Assembly (NCBI RefSeq): GCF_023913755.1 | Contig: NZ_JAMXBJ010000050.1 | Location: forward strand, 124,001 to 188,000 | DNA from: Pseudarthrobacter cellobiosi | GTDB lineage: Bacteria; Actinomycetota; Actinomycetes; Actinomycetales; Micrococcaceae | Length of the DNA stretch: 64,000 bases | Direction: 5' to 3' | Shown here: in pieces, positions 26,191 through 34,636 of the stretch | Position numbering within the stretch: position 1 is the stretch's first letter | How the letters are laid out: the number at the start of each line of letters is the position of its first letter | Notes under the pieces: model-generated | What the model saw: the letters and a program-made list of their open reading frames with translations, nothing else | What the model was told of the DNA's origin: nothing | Database searches by the model: none | Position numbers and translations under genes: made by a program

Positions 26191-26255
26191 CCAACTGGGT
26201 CGCACTAACTGTCGTTATGGGAAGTCATAACGACAGTTAGTGCGACCTACATGGG
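26191..26255. repeat. Perfect 22-bp hairpin between convergent genes
   Basis: Bases 26198-26219 and 26226-26247 are exact reverse complements around the loop GGAAGT; after a four-base bulge the stem continues with CCCA/TGGG. There is no T-run. It follows the OsmC stop directly and faces the end of the epimerase pseudogene, so it may stop both transcripts. Confidence 0.75.
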
Positions 26256-26287
26256 TGGGGTGCTACCCAGTTCGCGTCCGGCCGGAC

Positions 26288-27284
26288 TCAGCGGCTTCGA
26301 ACAAGCTCCTCTGCCAGCCGTGCTTCGGTGGCGGGCGTGAGCCCTGCCTGGCGGGGGCGGTCCAGGCCGCGGCGTCGTTCGTCCTCCAGTGTGTCCGCCA
26401 GTGTTTCCTGCCAGGGTCTTATGGCCAGCCCGGCGGCCCTGGCGGCGTGGTTGCCGCGGCTGCAGAACCCCTCGTGGCCGGGCGGCAGCCACAGCGGGAG
26501 GGAATCCGGTCCGGCCCAGTAGTCGATACCGTGCTCTACCAGCCAATCCTCCGGGGCCTTGAGGACTTCGTCCCGGTATTCGGCCACTGTTTTGGCCGCC
26601 TCGATGTAGTTACCAAAGGGCACCTGGTCCCCCATGGCGTTCAGCGGCCCCGTCACCCCACGCCGGGCAGCATCGAGGACCCAGGCCGCCAGGTCCCGCA
26701 CATCAATGACCTGCGTGGCGTGGGCGTCGATATCCGGGACCACGGCCGGGCCGTCGTCCCTGGCGAACCTCGCAGGCCAGTAGCCGTACCGGTCCGTCCC
26801 GTCACCGGGGCCGCTAATCAGGCCGGCGCGGCAGAGGTAGGTGCGCCCTGTCCCCCGCGGCCTCCAGGGTGGCCTGTTCAATCGCTGACTTGGATTCACC
26901 ATATGTATCCGGAGTGGATTCCGTGCCTGCTGGCAGCGGTGCCAGCAGGTCAGCGTCCTCAGCCGCTCCCGGCGTCGAATGGTCTGCGTAGACGGAGCAG
27001 CTGGACACAAACGTCCAGTGGGCGGTCCGGTGGGCCAGTGCGGTCAGCGCCTCCTTGGCAGGGACAGGATCGCGAGCCACGTCAATCACCGCGTCCCAGT
27101 CCCTTGCCACCTGTGCATAGCTGTTCACGCCGAGTGAACGGTCCGCTCTTACCCACTGGACGCCGGCTGGCGGTTCCGTCGCGGATCCGCGGGCCAGGCA
27201 CGTGACTGTGTGACCTGCGGAAACGGACTGCCGGGCGATTTCAGACGAGAGAAAGGCGGTTCCGCCCAGAATGAGGATGCGCAT
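26288..27284 (-). pseudogene. NAD-dependent epimerase/dehydratase, frameshifted
   Basis: The family acts on nucleotide-linked or other sugars with NAD(P). The 5' half begins MRILILGGTAFLSSEIARQ, with a Rossmann glycine motif, and continues to SCSVYADHS and the YGESK catalytic pair. It then runs out of frame after EAAGDRAH and stops at 26814. The 3' half is intact in another frame, starting at TYLCRAGLISGPGDGTDRYGYW and ending LAEELVRSR. Total length is 997 bases, one more than a multiple of three, so a single-base insertion or a two-base loss near 26835-26850 explains it. A run of G bases lies just beside the break, so a sequencing error is possible. A leaderless TAGCGT box precedes the ATG. 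Confidence 0.8.
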
Positions 27285-27290
27285 GGGGCC

Positions 27291-27296
27291 ACGCTA
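27291..27296 (-). promoter_or_regulatory. Leaderless -10 box (TAGCGT) of the epimerase pseudogene
   Basis: TAGCGT, then GGCCCC, then the ATG at 27284. Confidence 0.5.
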
Positions 27297-27406
27297 CGGC
27301 GCTAGGGTTGAAGGAGAACAGAGCCTTATGCCGCGGGCGAACCTGTGCATGGGCCGACGTCATCCCCCCGGCCGCCGCCGGTGACCCCCCAAGGAGTTTT
27401 ACCTCT

Positions 27407-28099
27407 ATGTTCAGCACGATGTCGCTTACACCCCCGCCCCTCACCTCGCAGCCAAGCGGCGTCAGCATTACGGGCATTGTGATCAGCCTTGGCGTCGGAA
27501 TCGCGATATGGCTGGTGGCCACCTTCGTAATTTCCCGGATCAGCAAGCGAGTGGCGTCGGGTACCAATTTCTTCAAGAAACCGCACTTCAAGTGGGTTGC
27601 CCCCGCCCTGCGGGCCCTGGATCACGAGCGCCGCGTGCAGCGGGCGGAAACCATCGGTTCCCTGCTCAACAGCATCGTCGGAGTTCTGGTGGCCGTGATC
27701 ACCACCATGTACGTGCTGCAGAACCTGGACATCAACATCGCCCCGCTGCTGACCAGCGTGGGAATCCTGGGTATCGCCATCGGTTTTGGCGCGCAGCAGC
27801 TGATCCGTGACTTCCTCGCCGGGATCTTCATCACCATCGAAGACCAGTACGGGATCGGCGACGTCATCGAAACCAGCGAAGTAGTGGGTGTGGTGGAGTC
27901 CATGGGGCTGCGCATCACCCGGGTCCGTTCGGAGGACGGCGCAATCTGGTACCTCCGCAATGGCGAGATCCTTCGCGTCGGCAACCGTTCGCAGGGCAGC
28001 TACGTGCCGGTGCCGGACGTGCCGGTCGCCGGGCCGGACACTGCCCTGAGTGCGCCCGCCACCGAGGCGAAAAAGACCGAGCAAAAGGCCGGAGAATAG
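27407..28099 (+). CDS. Small-conductance mechanosensitive channel (MscS family)
   Basis: Membrane channel that opens under tension and releases solutes on osmotic downshock. The start at 27407 (MFSTMSLTPPP) was chosen for AAGGAG ten bases upstream; a longer in-frame reading to 27308 lacks a ribosome site. The 230-residue protein has one or two N-terminal helices, then the pore helix region LLTSVGILGIAIGFGAQQLI, and the beta domain with FITIEDQYGIGDVIE and LRNGEI. It is a short MscS with little C-terminal vestibule beyond the beta domain and a Pro/Ala-rich tail. The globin gene follows after four bases. Confidence 0.9.
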   Translation: MFSTMSLTPPPLTSQPSGVSITGIVISLGVGIAIWLVATFVISRISKRVASGTNFFKKPHFKWVAPALRALDHERRVQRAETIGSLLNSIVGVLVAVITTMYVLQNLDINIAPLLTSVGILGIAIGFGAQQLIRDFLAGIFITIEDQYGIGDVIETSEVVGVVESMGLRITRVRSEDGAIWYLRNGEILRVGNRSQGSYVPVPDVPVAGPDTALSAPATEAKKTEQKAGE

Positions 28100-28103
28100 A
28101 GAC

Positions 28104-28556
28104 ATGACCACACCCGCCGAGCCGCAGCAGCCACGTCAGCTTATGCAGAACGATCCCTTCAGCCAGCCCGGCTACACGGACAACTTCTTCGATGCCGTGG
28201 GCGGACACGAGACGTTCGTCAAGCTGATCGACGTCTTTTACGATGGCGTAGCCACGGACCCGCTGTTGCGCCCGATGTACCCGGAGGAGGACCTCGAACC
28301 GGCCAAACGGCGGTTCCTGATGTTCCTGGAGCAGTACTGGGGCGGCCCCACCACGTACGGCGAGGAACGCGGCCACCCGCGCCTGCGGATGCGCCACATA
28401 CCGTTCCGGGTCACGCCGGAAGCAAAGGACCGCTGGCTGTTCCACATGCGGACCGCTGTCGATGCCCTGGAACTGCCACCCTTGTACGAGGGAACGCTCT
28501 GGGACTACATGGAACGCGCCGCGCTGTCCATGGTGAACAGCCCCTCGGACGCCTGA
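28104..28556 (+). CDS. glbO: Group II truncated haemoglobin
   Basis: Haem protein of the 2-on-2 globin fold, likely in oxygen or NO/peroxide chemistry in the cytoplasm. The start is the ATG at 28104, with GGAG upstream at the end of the channel gene; this gives 150 residues. Features of the TrHbII group are FFDAVGGHETF near the N-terminus, MYPEEDLEPAKRRFLMFLEQYWGGP, the proximal His in RLRMRHIPF and the conserved Trp in WLFHMRTAV. The tight spacing suggests cotranscription with the MscS gene. Confidence 0.94.
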   Translation: MTTPAEPQQPRQLMQNDPFSQPGYTDNFFDAVGGHETFVKLIDVFYDGVATDPLLRPMYPEEDLEPAKRRFLMFLEQYWGGPTTYGEERGHPRLRMRHIPFRVTPEAKDRWLFHMRTAVDALELPPLYEGTLWDYMERAALSMVNSPSDA

Positions 28557-28608
28557 CGGGGCCTTCGGGCTAAGCGTATGGGCGCGTACGACGGCGGCTG
28601 GCCGGGTT

Positions 28609-29265
28609 TTAGAGGCCGCTGCCGGTGCGTGCCAGGACGTGGCCGCGTGGACCACTGAGGCGGAACCAACGCCCCGCCCGGTACAGCTTCTGGTCCGCGT
28701 CTGCGAGGAATCCCAGGGTGAGGGCCGCGAAGGCGGCTCCTGCCGGAAGGCCGGAGTCATCAAGGGCCCTGCCCCACACAGCGGCGCGTGCGTTGTTGAC
28801 GATCAGCGCCCCCGGCTGGGCGGGCATGATGCCCGCCACTTCGGTAATGCCGGCTTCGGCCGCGCGCCGGAGTTCGGCATCCGACAACGCACCCACTAGT
28901 TCCCAGCCGGTGCGCGGTGCGCCGACGCCTGTCCACGATTCGGTGACGGTGGACGGCGGAACCGGCAGCTCGACGTCGTCCTCCCCTGCCCTGGCAAGCC
29001 GGTCAAGGACGGCTGAGAGCGGTACCGTCACGTCAATCACGGAAGGTTCCGCCAGCGCCATGGTGCGCAGGCCCAAGATGGTGGGGGTGGATTCGCCCAG
29101 CAGGCGGGGCCGCAGAATGCACACGTAGGCCGCGAGAACGGACCCTGCGGCCTGAAGCCGGATGGCGCCGTCGTCGACCGTCTTGGCACGGGTGGTGAAT
29201 GTTCGCAGATCGGCGAGATCACGCGGATCGGCGAACCGGAAGGACTTCGTAAGTAGGTCAGACAC
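28609..29265 (-). CDS. Conserved hypothetical protein
   Basis: Not recognised as a named family. From the GTG at 29265 it has 218 residues, beginning MSDLLTKSFRFADPRDLADL. The reading frame extends further upstream, but that part lies across the tesB start on the other strand. The sequence is soluble and Ala/Leu-rich, with no signal peptide or membrane helix. The C-terminal 70 residues include ALIVNNARAAVWG and LYRAGRWFRLSGPRGHVLA. It is divergent from tesB with about 60 bases between. A role cannot be given. Confidence 0.65.
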   Translation of the reverse strand: MSDLLTKSFRFADPRDLADLRTFTTRAKTVDDGAIRLQAAGSVLAAYVCILRPRLLGESTPTILGLRTMALAEPSVIDVTVPLSAVLDRLARAGEDDVELPVPPSTVTESWTGVGAPRTGWELVGALSDAELRRAAEAGITEVAGIMPAQPGALIVNNARAAVWGRALDDSGLPAGAAFAALTLGFLADADQKLYRAGRWFRLSGPRGHVLARTGSGL

Positions 29266-29316
29266 ATTAAGAACACTACCGGCTGAAGCTTGGTTGAGCA
29301 GCGGCGGGGCGACGTC

Positions 29317-29322
29317 TAGAGT
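29317..29322 (+). promoter_or_regulatory. Leaderless -10 box (TAGAGT) of tesB
   Basis: TAGAGT, then CAATCC, then the ATG at 29329. Confidence 0.55.
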
Positions 29323-29328
29323 CAATCC

Positions 29329-30309
29329 ATGACTGAAGCCGAAACCGGACTGCTGGCGCCACCCAGCGGCGACCCCACCGAAACGCTCATCCAGCTCCTT
29401 GACCTTGGTGAGCTTGAGGGAGCCCGGACGGATGAGGATATCTTCCTTGGCCCGTCGCAGCAGCAGCCCCGGCAGCGTGTGTTCGGCGGCCAGGTGCTGG
29501 CCCAGTCGCTGGTCGCTTCCATGAGGACGGTGGACGCGGAACGGTTTGTCCATTCCATGCATGGCTATTTCCTCCGGCCCGGCGACGCCAACAAGCCCAT
29601 CACGTTCGGTGTCCAGCGCCTGCGTGACGGCCGGTCCTTTTCGGCGAGGCGTGTCCATGCCTATCAGGAAGGGGTGCCCATCCTTTCGATGATCGCGTCC
29701 TTCCAGGACCTGGACGAAGGCCTCGACCACGAATCCAAGATGCCCGCCGGCATTCCCGATCCTGAGTCGCTGCCCAGCACGGCCGACCTGCTGGGCAAGT
29801 TCGACCACCCCATAGCCCAGCACTGGGCTTACGAGCGGCCCTTTGATATCCGGCACGTTGACCCGCCGCTCTACGTTTCGGCCAAAGGCAAGAAGGAGGC
29901 CCGGAACGCCGTCTGGATGAAGACGTTCGGGCCCATGCCCAATGATTCAAACCTGCACCGGGCCGCCCTGGCCTACGCTAGCGACTACACGCTGCTGGAA
30001 TCCATCCTGCGCCGCCACGGGCTGAGCTGGATCACGCCCGGCATGAGCGTCGCCAGCCTCGACCACGCCATGTGGTGGCACCGTCCCGCCCGCGTGGACG
30101 AATGGCTGCTCTACGTCCAGGAATCCCCCAGCGCCCAGGGAGCCCGCGGACTCGCCACGGGCAAAATCTTCAACCGGGCCGGGCAGCACGTTGCCTCGGT
30201 GGCGCAGGAGGGCATGGTCCGGGTTCCCACCGACCTGAAAAACAAAGTAGTTGGCGCGTTCCAGTCCAAAGTCCTGGAGCACCAGATCCGCAAGGCCGGC
30301 CGGAACTGA
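29329..30309 (+). CDS. tesB: Acyl-CoA thioesterase II
   Basis: Hydrolyses medium- and long-chain acyl-CoA to free acid and CoA. The 326-residue protein shows the double hotdog fold of TesB: RVFGGQVLAQSLVAS near residue 50, HSMHGYFLRPGD near 80, RDGRSFSARRVHA, and in the second half LASDYTLL-type sequence (here YASDYTLLES) with the catalytic Asp, then SLDHAMWWHRP. The ATG follows a leaderless -10 box. The gene converges on ettA, with a strong hairpin between. Confidence 0.95.
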   Translation: MTEAETGLLAPPSGDPTETLIQLLDLGELEGARTDEDIFLGPSQQQPRQRVFGGQVLAQSLVASMRTVDAERFVHSMHGYFLRPGDANKPITFGVQRLRDGRSFSARRVHAYQEGVPILSMIASFQDLDEGLDHESKMPAGIPDPESLPSTADLLGKFDHPIAQHWAYERPFDIRHVDPPLYVSAKGKKEARNAVWMKTFGPMPNDSNLHRAALAYASDYTLLESILRRHGLSWITPGMSVASLDHAMWWHRPARVDEWLLYVQESPSAQGARGLATGKIFNRAGQHVASVAQEGMVRVPTDLKNKVVGAFQSKVLEHQIRKAGRN

Positions 30310-30357
30310 CGCTGGGCGGGACTGACTGAGCCGGCTGGCATTCTTCCGGCAGGCAGC

Positions 30358-30397
30358 AGAAAGGCCGGCACCCTTGACGGGGTGCCGGCCTTTCTTT
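30358..30397. terminator. Bidirectional terminator between tesB and ettA
   Basis: AGAAAGGCCGGCACCC pairs with GGGTGCCGGCCTTTCT around a short loop. T-rich ends are present on both strands. Confidence 0.85.
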
Positions 30398-30401
30398 GCG
30401 A

Positions 30402-32084
30402 TCAGTCGCGGGTGAGGCGGCGGTGCGTAACGCGGTGCGGCTTGGCCGCATCGGGTCCGAGCCGCTCTACCTTGTTCTCCTCGTAGGATTCGAAGTTGCC
30501 CTCGAACCAGTACCACTTGGCGGGGTTTTCCTCGTCGCCTTCGTAGGCCAGGATGTGCGTGGCCACCCGGTCCAGGAACCAGCGGTCGTGCGATACCACC
30601 ACGGCGCAGCCGGGGAACTCCAGCAGCGCGTTTTCAAGGCTGCTGAGGGTCTCCACGTCGAGGTCATTAGTGGGTTCGTCAAGGAGCAGCAGGTTACCGC
30701 CCTGTTTGAGGGTCAGCGCAAGGTTGAGGCGATTGCGCTCACCACCGGAGAGCACACCGGCCTTCTTCTGCTGGTCCGGGCCCTTGAAGCCGAAAGCGGC
30801 AACGTAGGCGCGGGACGGCATTTCGACCTGGCCCACCTGGATGTAATCGAGGCCGTCGGAAACAACTTCCCACAGGGTCTTGTTCGGGTCGATGCCGCCG
30901 CGGCTCTGGTCAGCGTAGGAGATCTTGACCGAATCGCCGATCTTCAGCTCGCCGCCGTCGAGCGGCTCCAGGCCAATGATGGTTTTGAACAGCGTGGATT
31001 TGCCCACGCCGTTGGGGCCGATGACGCCGACGATGCCGTTGCGGGGAAGCGTGAAGGACAGGCCGTCGATCAGGGTGCGGTCGTCGAAGCCCTTCTGCAG
31101 GTTCCTGGCTTCCAGGACCAGGCCGCCCAGGCGCGGGCCCGGCGGAATCTGGATCTCTTCGAAATCAAGCTTGCGGGTGCGGTCAGCCTCGGCTGCCATC
31201 TCCTCGTAGCGGGCCAGACGGGCCTTGGACTTGGTCTGGCGGCCCTTGGCGTTGGAGCGCACCCACTCGAGTTCCTCGGTGAGGCGCTTGGCCTGCTTGG
31301 CGTCCTTCTTGCCTTGGACTTCCAGGCGGGCACGCTTCTTCTCCAGGTACGTGGAGTAGTTGCCTTCGTAGGGGTACAGGTGGCCGCGGTCAACCTCGGC
31401 GATCCATTCCGCGACGTGGTCAAGGAAGTACCGGTCGTGGGTGACGGCTAGGACTGCGCCGGCGTAGCTGGAGAGGTGCTGTTCCAGCCACAGCACGCTC
31501 TCGGCGTCCAGGTGGTTGGTGGGCTCGTCCAGGAGCAGGAGGTCGGGCTTCTGCAGCAGGAGCTTGCAGAGGGCCACGCGGCGGCGCTCACCGCCGGAGA
31601 GCAGTGTCACGTCCGCGTCCGCGGGCGGGCAGCGGAGGGCGTCCATGGCCTGCTCAAGCTGGGAGTCGAGATCCCAAGCCTCCGCGGCGTCAATGGCCTC
31701 CTGCAGCTGACCCATTTCTTCGAGCAGAACGTCGAAGTCAGCGTCGGGGCTGGCCATTTCCTCGGAGATCTCGTTGAAGCGCTGGATCTTGCCGTAGATC
31801 TCGCCAACGCCTTCCTGGACGTTGCCCAGGACAGTCTTTTCCTCGTTCAGTGGCGGTTCCTGCAACAGGATCCCCACGGTGTAGCCGGGGCTGAGCCGGG
31901 CCTCACCGTTGGAGGGGATGTCCAGGCCGGCCATGATCTTCAGGATGGTGGACTTACCGGCACCGTTCGGGCCAACAACACCGATTTTGGCGCCCGGGAA
32001 GAACGACATGCTTACGTTGTCAAGAATGAGTTTTTCGCCAACTGCCTTGCGGGCATTGGTCATTGTGTAGATAAATTCCGCCAT
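30402..32084 (-). CDS. ettA: Energy-dependent translational throttle protein EttA (ABC-F family)
   Basis: ABC-F ATPase that binds the ribosomal E site and couples initiation to energy state. The 560-residue protein has two ABC cassettes without membrane helices. The first has Walker A GPNGAGKST (about 39-47) and LSGGERRRVALC; the second has GPNGVGKST and LSGGERNRLNLA. Between them is the arm/linker region rich in Lys and Arg (KKRARLEVQGKKDAKQAKR). It starts MAEFIYTMTNARKAVG, the EttA signature. It is monocistronic, with the stop next to a strong terminator. Confidence 0.96.
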   Translation of the reverse strand: MAEFIYTMTNARKAVGEKLILDNVSMSFFPGAKIGVVGPNGAGKSTILKIMAGLDIPSNGEARLSPGYTVGILLQEPPLNEEKTVLGNVQEGVGEIYGKIQRFNEISEEMASPDADFDVLLEEMGQLQEAIDAAEAWDLDSQLEQAMDALRCPPADADVTLLSGGERRRVALCKLLLQKPDLLLLDEPTNHLDAESVLWLEQHLSSYAGAVLAVTHDRYFLDHVAEWIAEVDRGHLYPYEGNYSTYLEKKRARLEVQGKKDAKQAKRLTEELEWVRSNAKGRQTKSKARLARYEEMAAEADRTRKLDFEEIQIPPGPRLGGLVLEARNLQKGFDDRTLIDGLSFTLPRNGIVGVIGPNGVGKSTLFKTIIGLEPLDGGELKIGDSVKISYADQSRGGIDPNKTLWEVVSDGLDYIQVGQVEMPSRAYVAAFGFKGPDQQKKAGVLSGGERNRLNLALTLKQGGNLLLLDEPTNDLDVETLSSLENALLEFPGCAVVVSHDRWFLDRVATHILAYEGDEENPAKWYWFEGNFESYEENKVERLGPDAAKPHRVTHRRLTRD

Positions 32085-32130
32085 GGTTCCAAATCTAGTG
32101 GGTTGGCGGGCTTAACTCACATTCGAGGCG

Positions 32131-32688
32131 TCAGGCAGCCGCCCCCACGAAGCACTTGCCGCTGGCGAGGACCGGCAGAACGATAACGGTGACCGTACCA
32201 TCGCGGACCTGTCCCACCACGCAGTCCGTGCCCTGCAACACAGCGGCCTCAATGGCATCAGCTTCCAGCCCGGTAGGCGTCCGGCTCGCCGACACTTCGA
32301 GCGCCGGCGGGGAAATCCCTGCGCCGGTCAGGGCATCTGTCACCTGGGCTGTGGCTGGCTTTGGTGTCCCCGCCGCCAGCTTCCCCAGCGCATCCGTCAC
32401 AGTCTGTTTCATCGCCACGATGGCCGGATCCTCCGCCGGGGACGTGGCGGCCGGCTGGGTGGAGCCCGTGGTTGCCAGCTCCGAGGGGGTTGCCACTTCG
32501 CCGGGCGTGGCAGCGCCCGTGCCGGTCGCCGTTGGGGATCCGCCGGCGCAGGCTGCAAGCGCAAGAACCATCAGGAGGCTTCCGGCGAGCGCCGCGGGCG
32601 CCCGTCCCGCAGACGGCCCAAGCCGACGGGATGGGGTGGTCCGGCTGGTGATGGGGGTTGCCTGCCGGTTGTCCGTCGCGCGATTCAT
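32131..32688 (-). CDS. Putative lipoprotein with a small C-terminal cysteine-pair domain
   Basis: The ATG at 32688 gives 185 residues. The signal peptide ends in a lipobox (LALAACAGG), so Cys at about residue 49 should be lipidated and the protein anchored outside the membrane. A Thr/Ala/Pro-rich linker follows, then a domain of about 100 residues (MKQTVTDALGKLAAG ... LEVSASRTPTGLEADAIEAA) ending with two cysteines in TDCVVGQV and GKCFVGAA, which may form a disulfide. It resembles small actinobacterial lipoproteins such as DUF6993 members; that match is from memory. The start fits a leaderless transcript (CAGAAT, six bases, ATG). Confidence 0.75.
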   Translation of the reverse strand: MNRATDNRQATPITSRTTPSRRLGPSAGRAPAALAGSLLMVLALAACAGGSPTATGTGAATPGEVATPSELATTGSTQPAATSPAEDPAIVAMKQTVTDALGKLAAGTPKPATAQVTDALTGAGISPPALEVSASRTPTGLEADAIEAAVLQGTDCVVGQVRDGTVTVIVLPVLASGKCFVGAAA

Positions 32689-32694
32689 GCCGCC

Positions 32695-32700
32695 ATTCTG
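32695..32700 (-). promoter_or_regulatory. Leaderless -10 box (CAGAAT) of the lipoprotein gene
   Basis: CAGAAT, then GGCGGC, then the ATG at 32688. The first base differs from TANNNT. Confidence 0.4.
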
Positions 32701-32796
32701 CCACGCGGCCAAGCCTGGGACGGAACGGTCCCGGCGCGGCCGGGCTGCCGGCACCGGGCCCGCCCGCGTCCCGTGCGGTATCCAACGCCAGCACTT

Positions 32797-33378
32797 TCAG
32801 ACGGTGGCTCCGGCGAGCTCGCCTGTTTCAGCGTCCACCGGAATGTGGTTGCCGTCTGCATCCTCGTGGAAGACTCCCAACGCTGCAGCGTCGTCATCCG
32901 TGTGCTCCCCGTCTTCCGGGTCTCCGCCGTCCTCGTCAGGATCAGCGGGGCCGACGCCGCTGCCGTCCGCTGACGCCTCCTGCCCTGCCGCGCCGTTGTC
33001 TGAGACGAGGTGCAGTCCGGTGTCGCTGGTACGGATGTAGTTGGCCGAACCACGCTTGAGGTCGTGACCCACGGAATCCGCATCGATTTCGGCCGAATGG
33101 TAGACCCGGCCGTCTTTCTCCCAGCTGCGCAGCTTGAGCCGGCCAACGACGATGACGCACTGGCCCTTTTTGATGCTGCAGGCCATGTTCCCGGCCAGCT
33201 GACGGTAGCCCTGGACGTTGAACCAATTGGTGTGGCTATCCACCCAGGTACTGGTAGCCCGGTCAAAACGCCGCGCCGTTGAACCGAGGCGGAACGAGGC
33301 GGTGCCAACGCCGCCCGGAGTCGTGGAGGTCTTGATATCCGTGGCAACGAAGCCCCGGAATGTTTGGTAGTCAGTCAT
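32797..33378 (-). CDS. ssb: Single-stranded DNA-binding protein
   Basis: Coats single-stranded DNA. Three ATG codons lie in a row; the last (33378, MTDYQTFRGFVATDIK) was preferred because AGGA is then seven bases upstream. This gives 193 residues. The OB fold covers about residues 1-110, with ASFRLGSTARR, TNWFNVQGYRQLAGN and CVIVVGRLKLRSWEKDGR. The C-terminal tail is acidic (DPDEDGGDPEDGEHTDDDA) but lacks the DDDIPF-type tip that binds partner proteins; it ends ETGELAGATV. This suggests a second, specialised SSB such as the SsbB type and not the main replication SSB, which is normally encoded with rpsF and rpsR. Confidence 0.9.
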   Translation of the reverse strand: MTDYQTFRGFVATDIKTSTTPGGVGTASFRLGSTARRFDRATSTWVDSHTNWFNVQGYRQLAGNMACSIKKGQCVIVVGRLKLRSWEKDGRVYHSAEIDADSVGHDLKRGSANYIRTSDTGLHLVSDNGAAGQEASADGSGVGPADPDEDGGDPEDGEHTDDDAAALGVFHEDADGNHIPVDAETGELAGATV

Positions 33379-33551
33379 CATCATGTCCTGTCTCGAAAGG
33401 TAGCGCCTTAGCGGCAGAACCAGCTTCGCGCGGACAGGACCGGGCCGCGAGGGACAACTTCGCGTATGTGCACAACCCTTCCCGAAACTGCCTTGTTGAG
33501 GAGAAGTACCGGCAGCGCGCGACGCTGACGCTGCTGCGCGTCGGGGCAATG

Positions 33552-33557
33552 TAGACT
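33552..33557 (+). promoter_or_regulatory. Probable -10 box of tRNA-Arg
   Basis: TAGACT, the same hexamer seen before rnpB and tRNA-Pro, 35 bases upstream of the mature tRNA 5' end. Confidence 0.4.
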
Positions 33558-33592
33558 TTTGATGCGCCGGATCTACGGTCGTGGCGCCACGT

Positions 33593-33665
33593 GCCCCAGT
33601 AGCTCAGGGGATAGAGCAGCGGCCTTCTAATCCGCCGGTCGGGGGTTCGATTCCCTCCTGGGGCA
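33593..33665 (+). tRNA. tRNA-Arg (anticodon TCT)
   Basis: Acceptor GCCCCAG/CTGGGGC, D arm GTAGCTCAGGGGATAGAGC, anticodon loop CTTCTAA (TCT) on the stem GCGGC/TCCGC with a C-T mismatch at its closing pair, and T arm CGGGGGTTCGATTCCCTCC. CCA is encoded at 33666-33668. Confidence 0.95.
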
Positions 33666-33712
33666 CCATCGTGATGAATCGGGCCATCGTTATACGGATG
33701 CGCCGGTCAGCG

Positions 33713-33745
33713 AAAACACCCCCGGTCCTCGGACCGGGGGTGCTT
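33713..33745. terminator. Terminator after tRNA-Arg and the TIM-barrel gene
   Basis: CACCCCCGGTCC and GGACCGGGGGTG form a perfect 12-bp stem around TC. AAAA lies to the left, which gives a T-run on the minus strand. Confidence 0.8.
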
Positions 33746-33778
33746 CTCGTTGTGTGACTGGTGTGAAATTGCCGTTTC

Positions 33779-34636
33779 TCAGGCGTACGGAAGCACCAGC
33801 TCCGCGTAGCGCTCCTTGACCTTGGAAAGGACGATGTTGCCGTCCAAGTCCCAGATCTCCTGATTGAAGATTTCGACTTCTATGTCGCCGGTGTACCCGG
33901 CATCCCTGACCCAGGTGCCGATGGTGGCGAAGTCAATGACGCCGTCGCCCATGTATCCGCGCGACAGCAGCGGATCGGCCGCTATGGGCATGTTGAAGTC
34001 GCACACCTGGTAGGAGGCGATGCGGTCTTCCCGGCCGGCGCGTTCAATCTGCGCCTTCAGCTCCGGATCCCACCACACGTGGAAGGTGTCGACGGCGACG
34101 CCAACATCCTTCGTGTCGAACGGGGCCGCAAGATCCAGGGCCTGGCCCAGGGTCGAAATGACGGCGCGGTCCGCTGCGTACATGGGGTGCAGGGGTTCGA
34201 GCACCAACCGGATGCCGTTCTCCGAGGCGAACGGGACAAGATCGGCGAGGCGGTCGGCGACGCGCTGGCGGGCTGCCAGCACGTCCTTCTCCCCGGGCGC
34301 CAGCCCGCCGACCACCAGGAAGAGTTCCCGGGTGTCCAGCGCCGCAGCTTCGAGGACGGCCGCGCGGTTGTCCGCGAGTGCGGCGGCCTGGCCTTCGGCG
34401 TCGGGCGCTGTCAGGAAGCCGCCGCGGCACAGGGAGGAGACCCGGAGGCCGGCGTCCTTGATCAGCTTGGCGGCCTTGTCCAGCCCCGCTTCTTTAACCC
34501 GGTCGCGCCACGGGGCGATCGCGGGGATTCCGGCGCGGACACAGCCATCAACCACTTCGGCAAGCGTCAGCTTCTTGGTGGTGGCGCTGTTCAGGGAAAG
34601 CCGTAGAAACGGGGACGGTTCTGAATTAGATGTCAT
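33779..34636 (-). CDS. Xylose-isomerase-like TIM-barrel protein (AP endonuclease family 2 fold)
   Basis: Sugar phosphate isomerase/epimerase-type TIM barrel; members include hydroxypyruvate isomerase, IolE and 3-keto-glycoside lyases. The 285-residue protein shows LEPLHPMY (Glu metal ligand), GVAVDTFHVWWDPEL (Asp/His ligands), YQVCDFNMP and DIEVEIFNQEIW with the last Glu ligand. It is the third gene of an operon and its ATG overlaps the DUF993 stop (ATGA). Together with the Gfo/Idh gene it would suit oxidation followed by isomerisation or elimination of a sugar, but the substrate is not known. Family level is firm. Confidence 0.88.
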   Translation of the reverse strand: MTSNSEPSPFLRLSLNSATTKKLTLAEVVDGCVRAGIPAIAPWRDRVKEAGLDKAAKLIKDAGLRVSSLCRGGFLTAPDAEGQAAALADNRAAVLEAAALDTRELFLVVGGLAPGEKDVLAARQRVADRLADLVPFASENGIRLVLEPLHPMYAADRAVISTLGQALDLAAPFDTKDVGVAVDTFHVWWDPELKAQIERAGREDRIASYQVCDFNMPIAADPLLSRGYMGDGVIDFATIGTWVRDAGYTGDIEVEIFNQEIWDLDGNIVLSKVKERYAELVLPYA

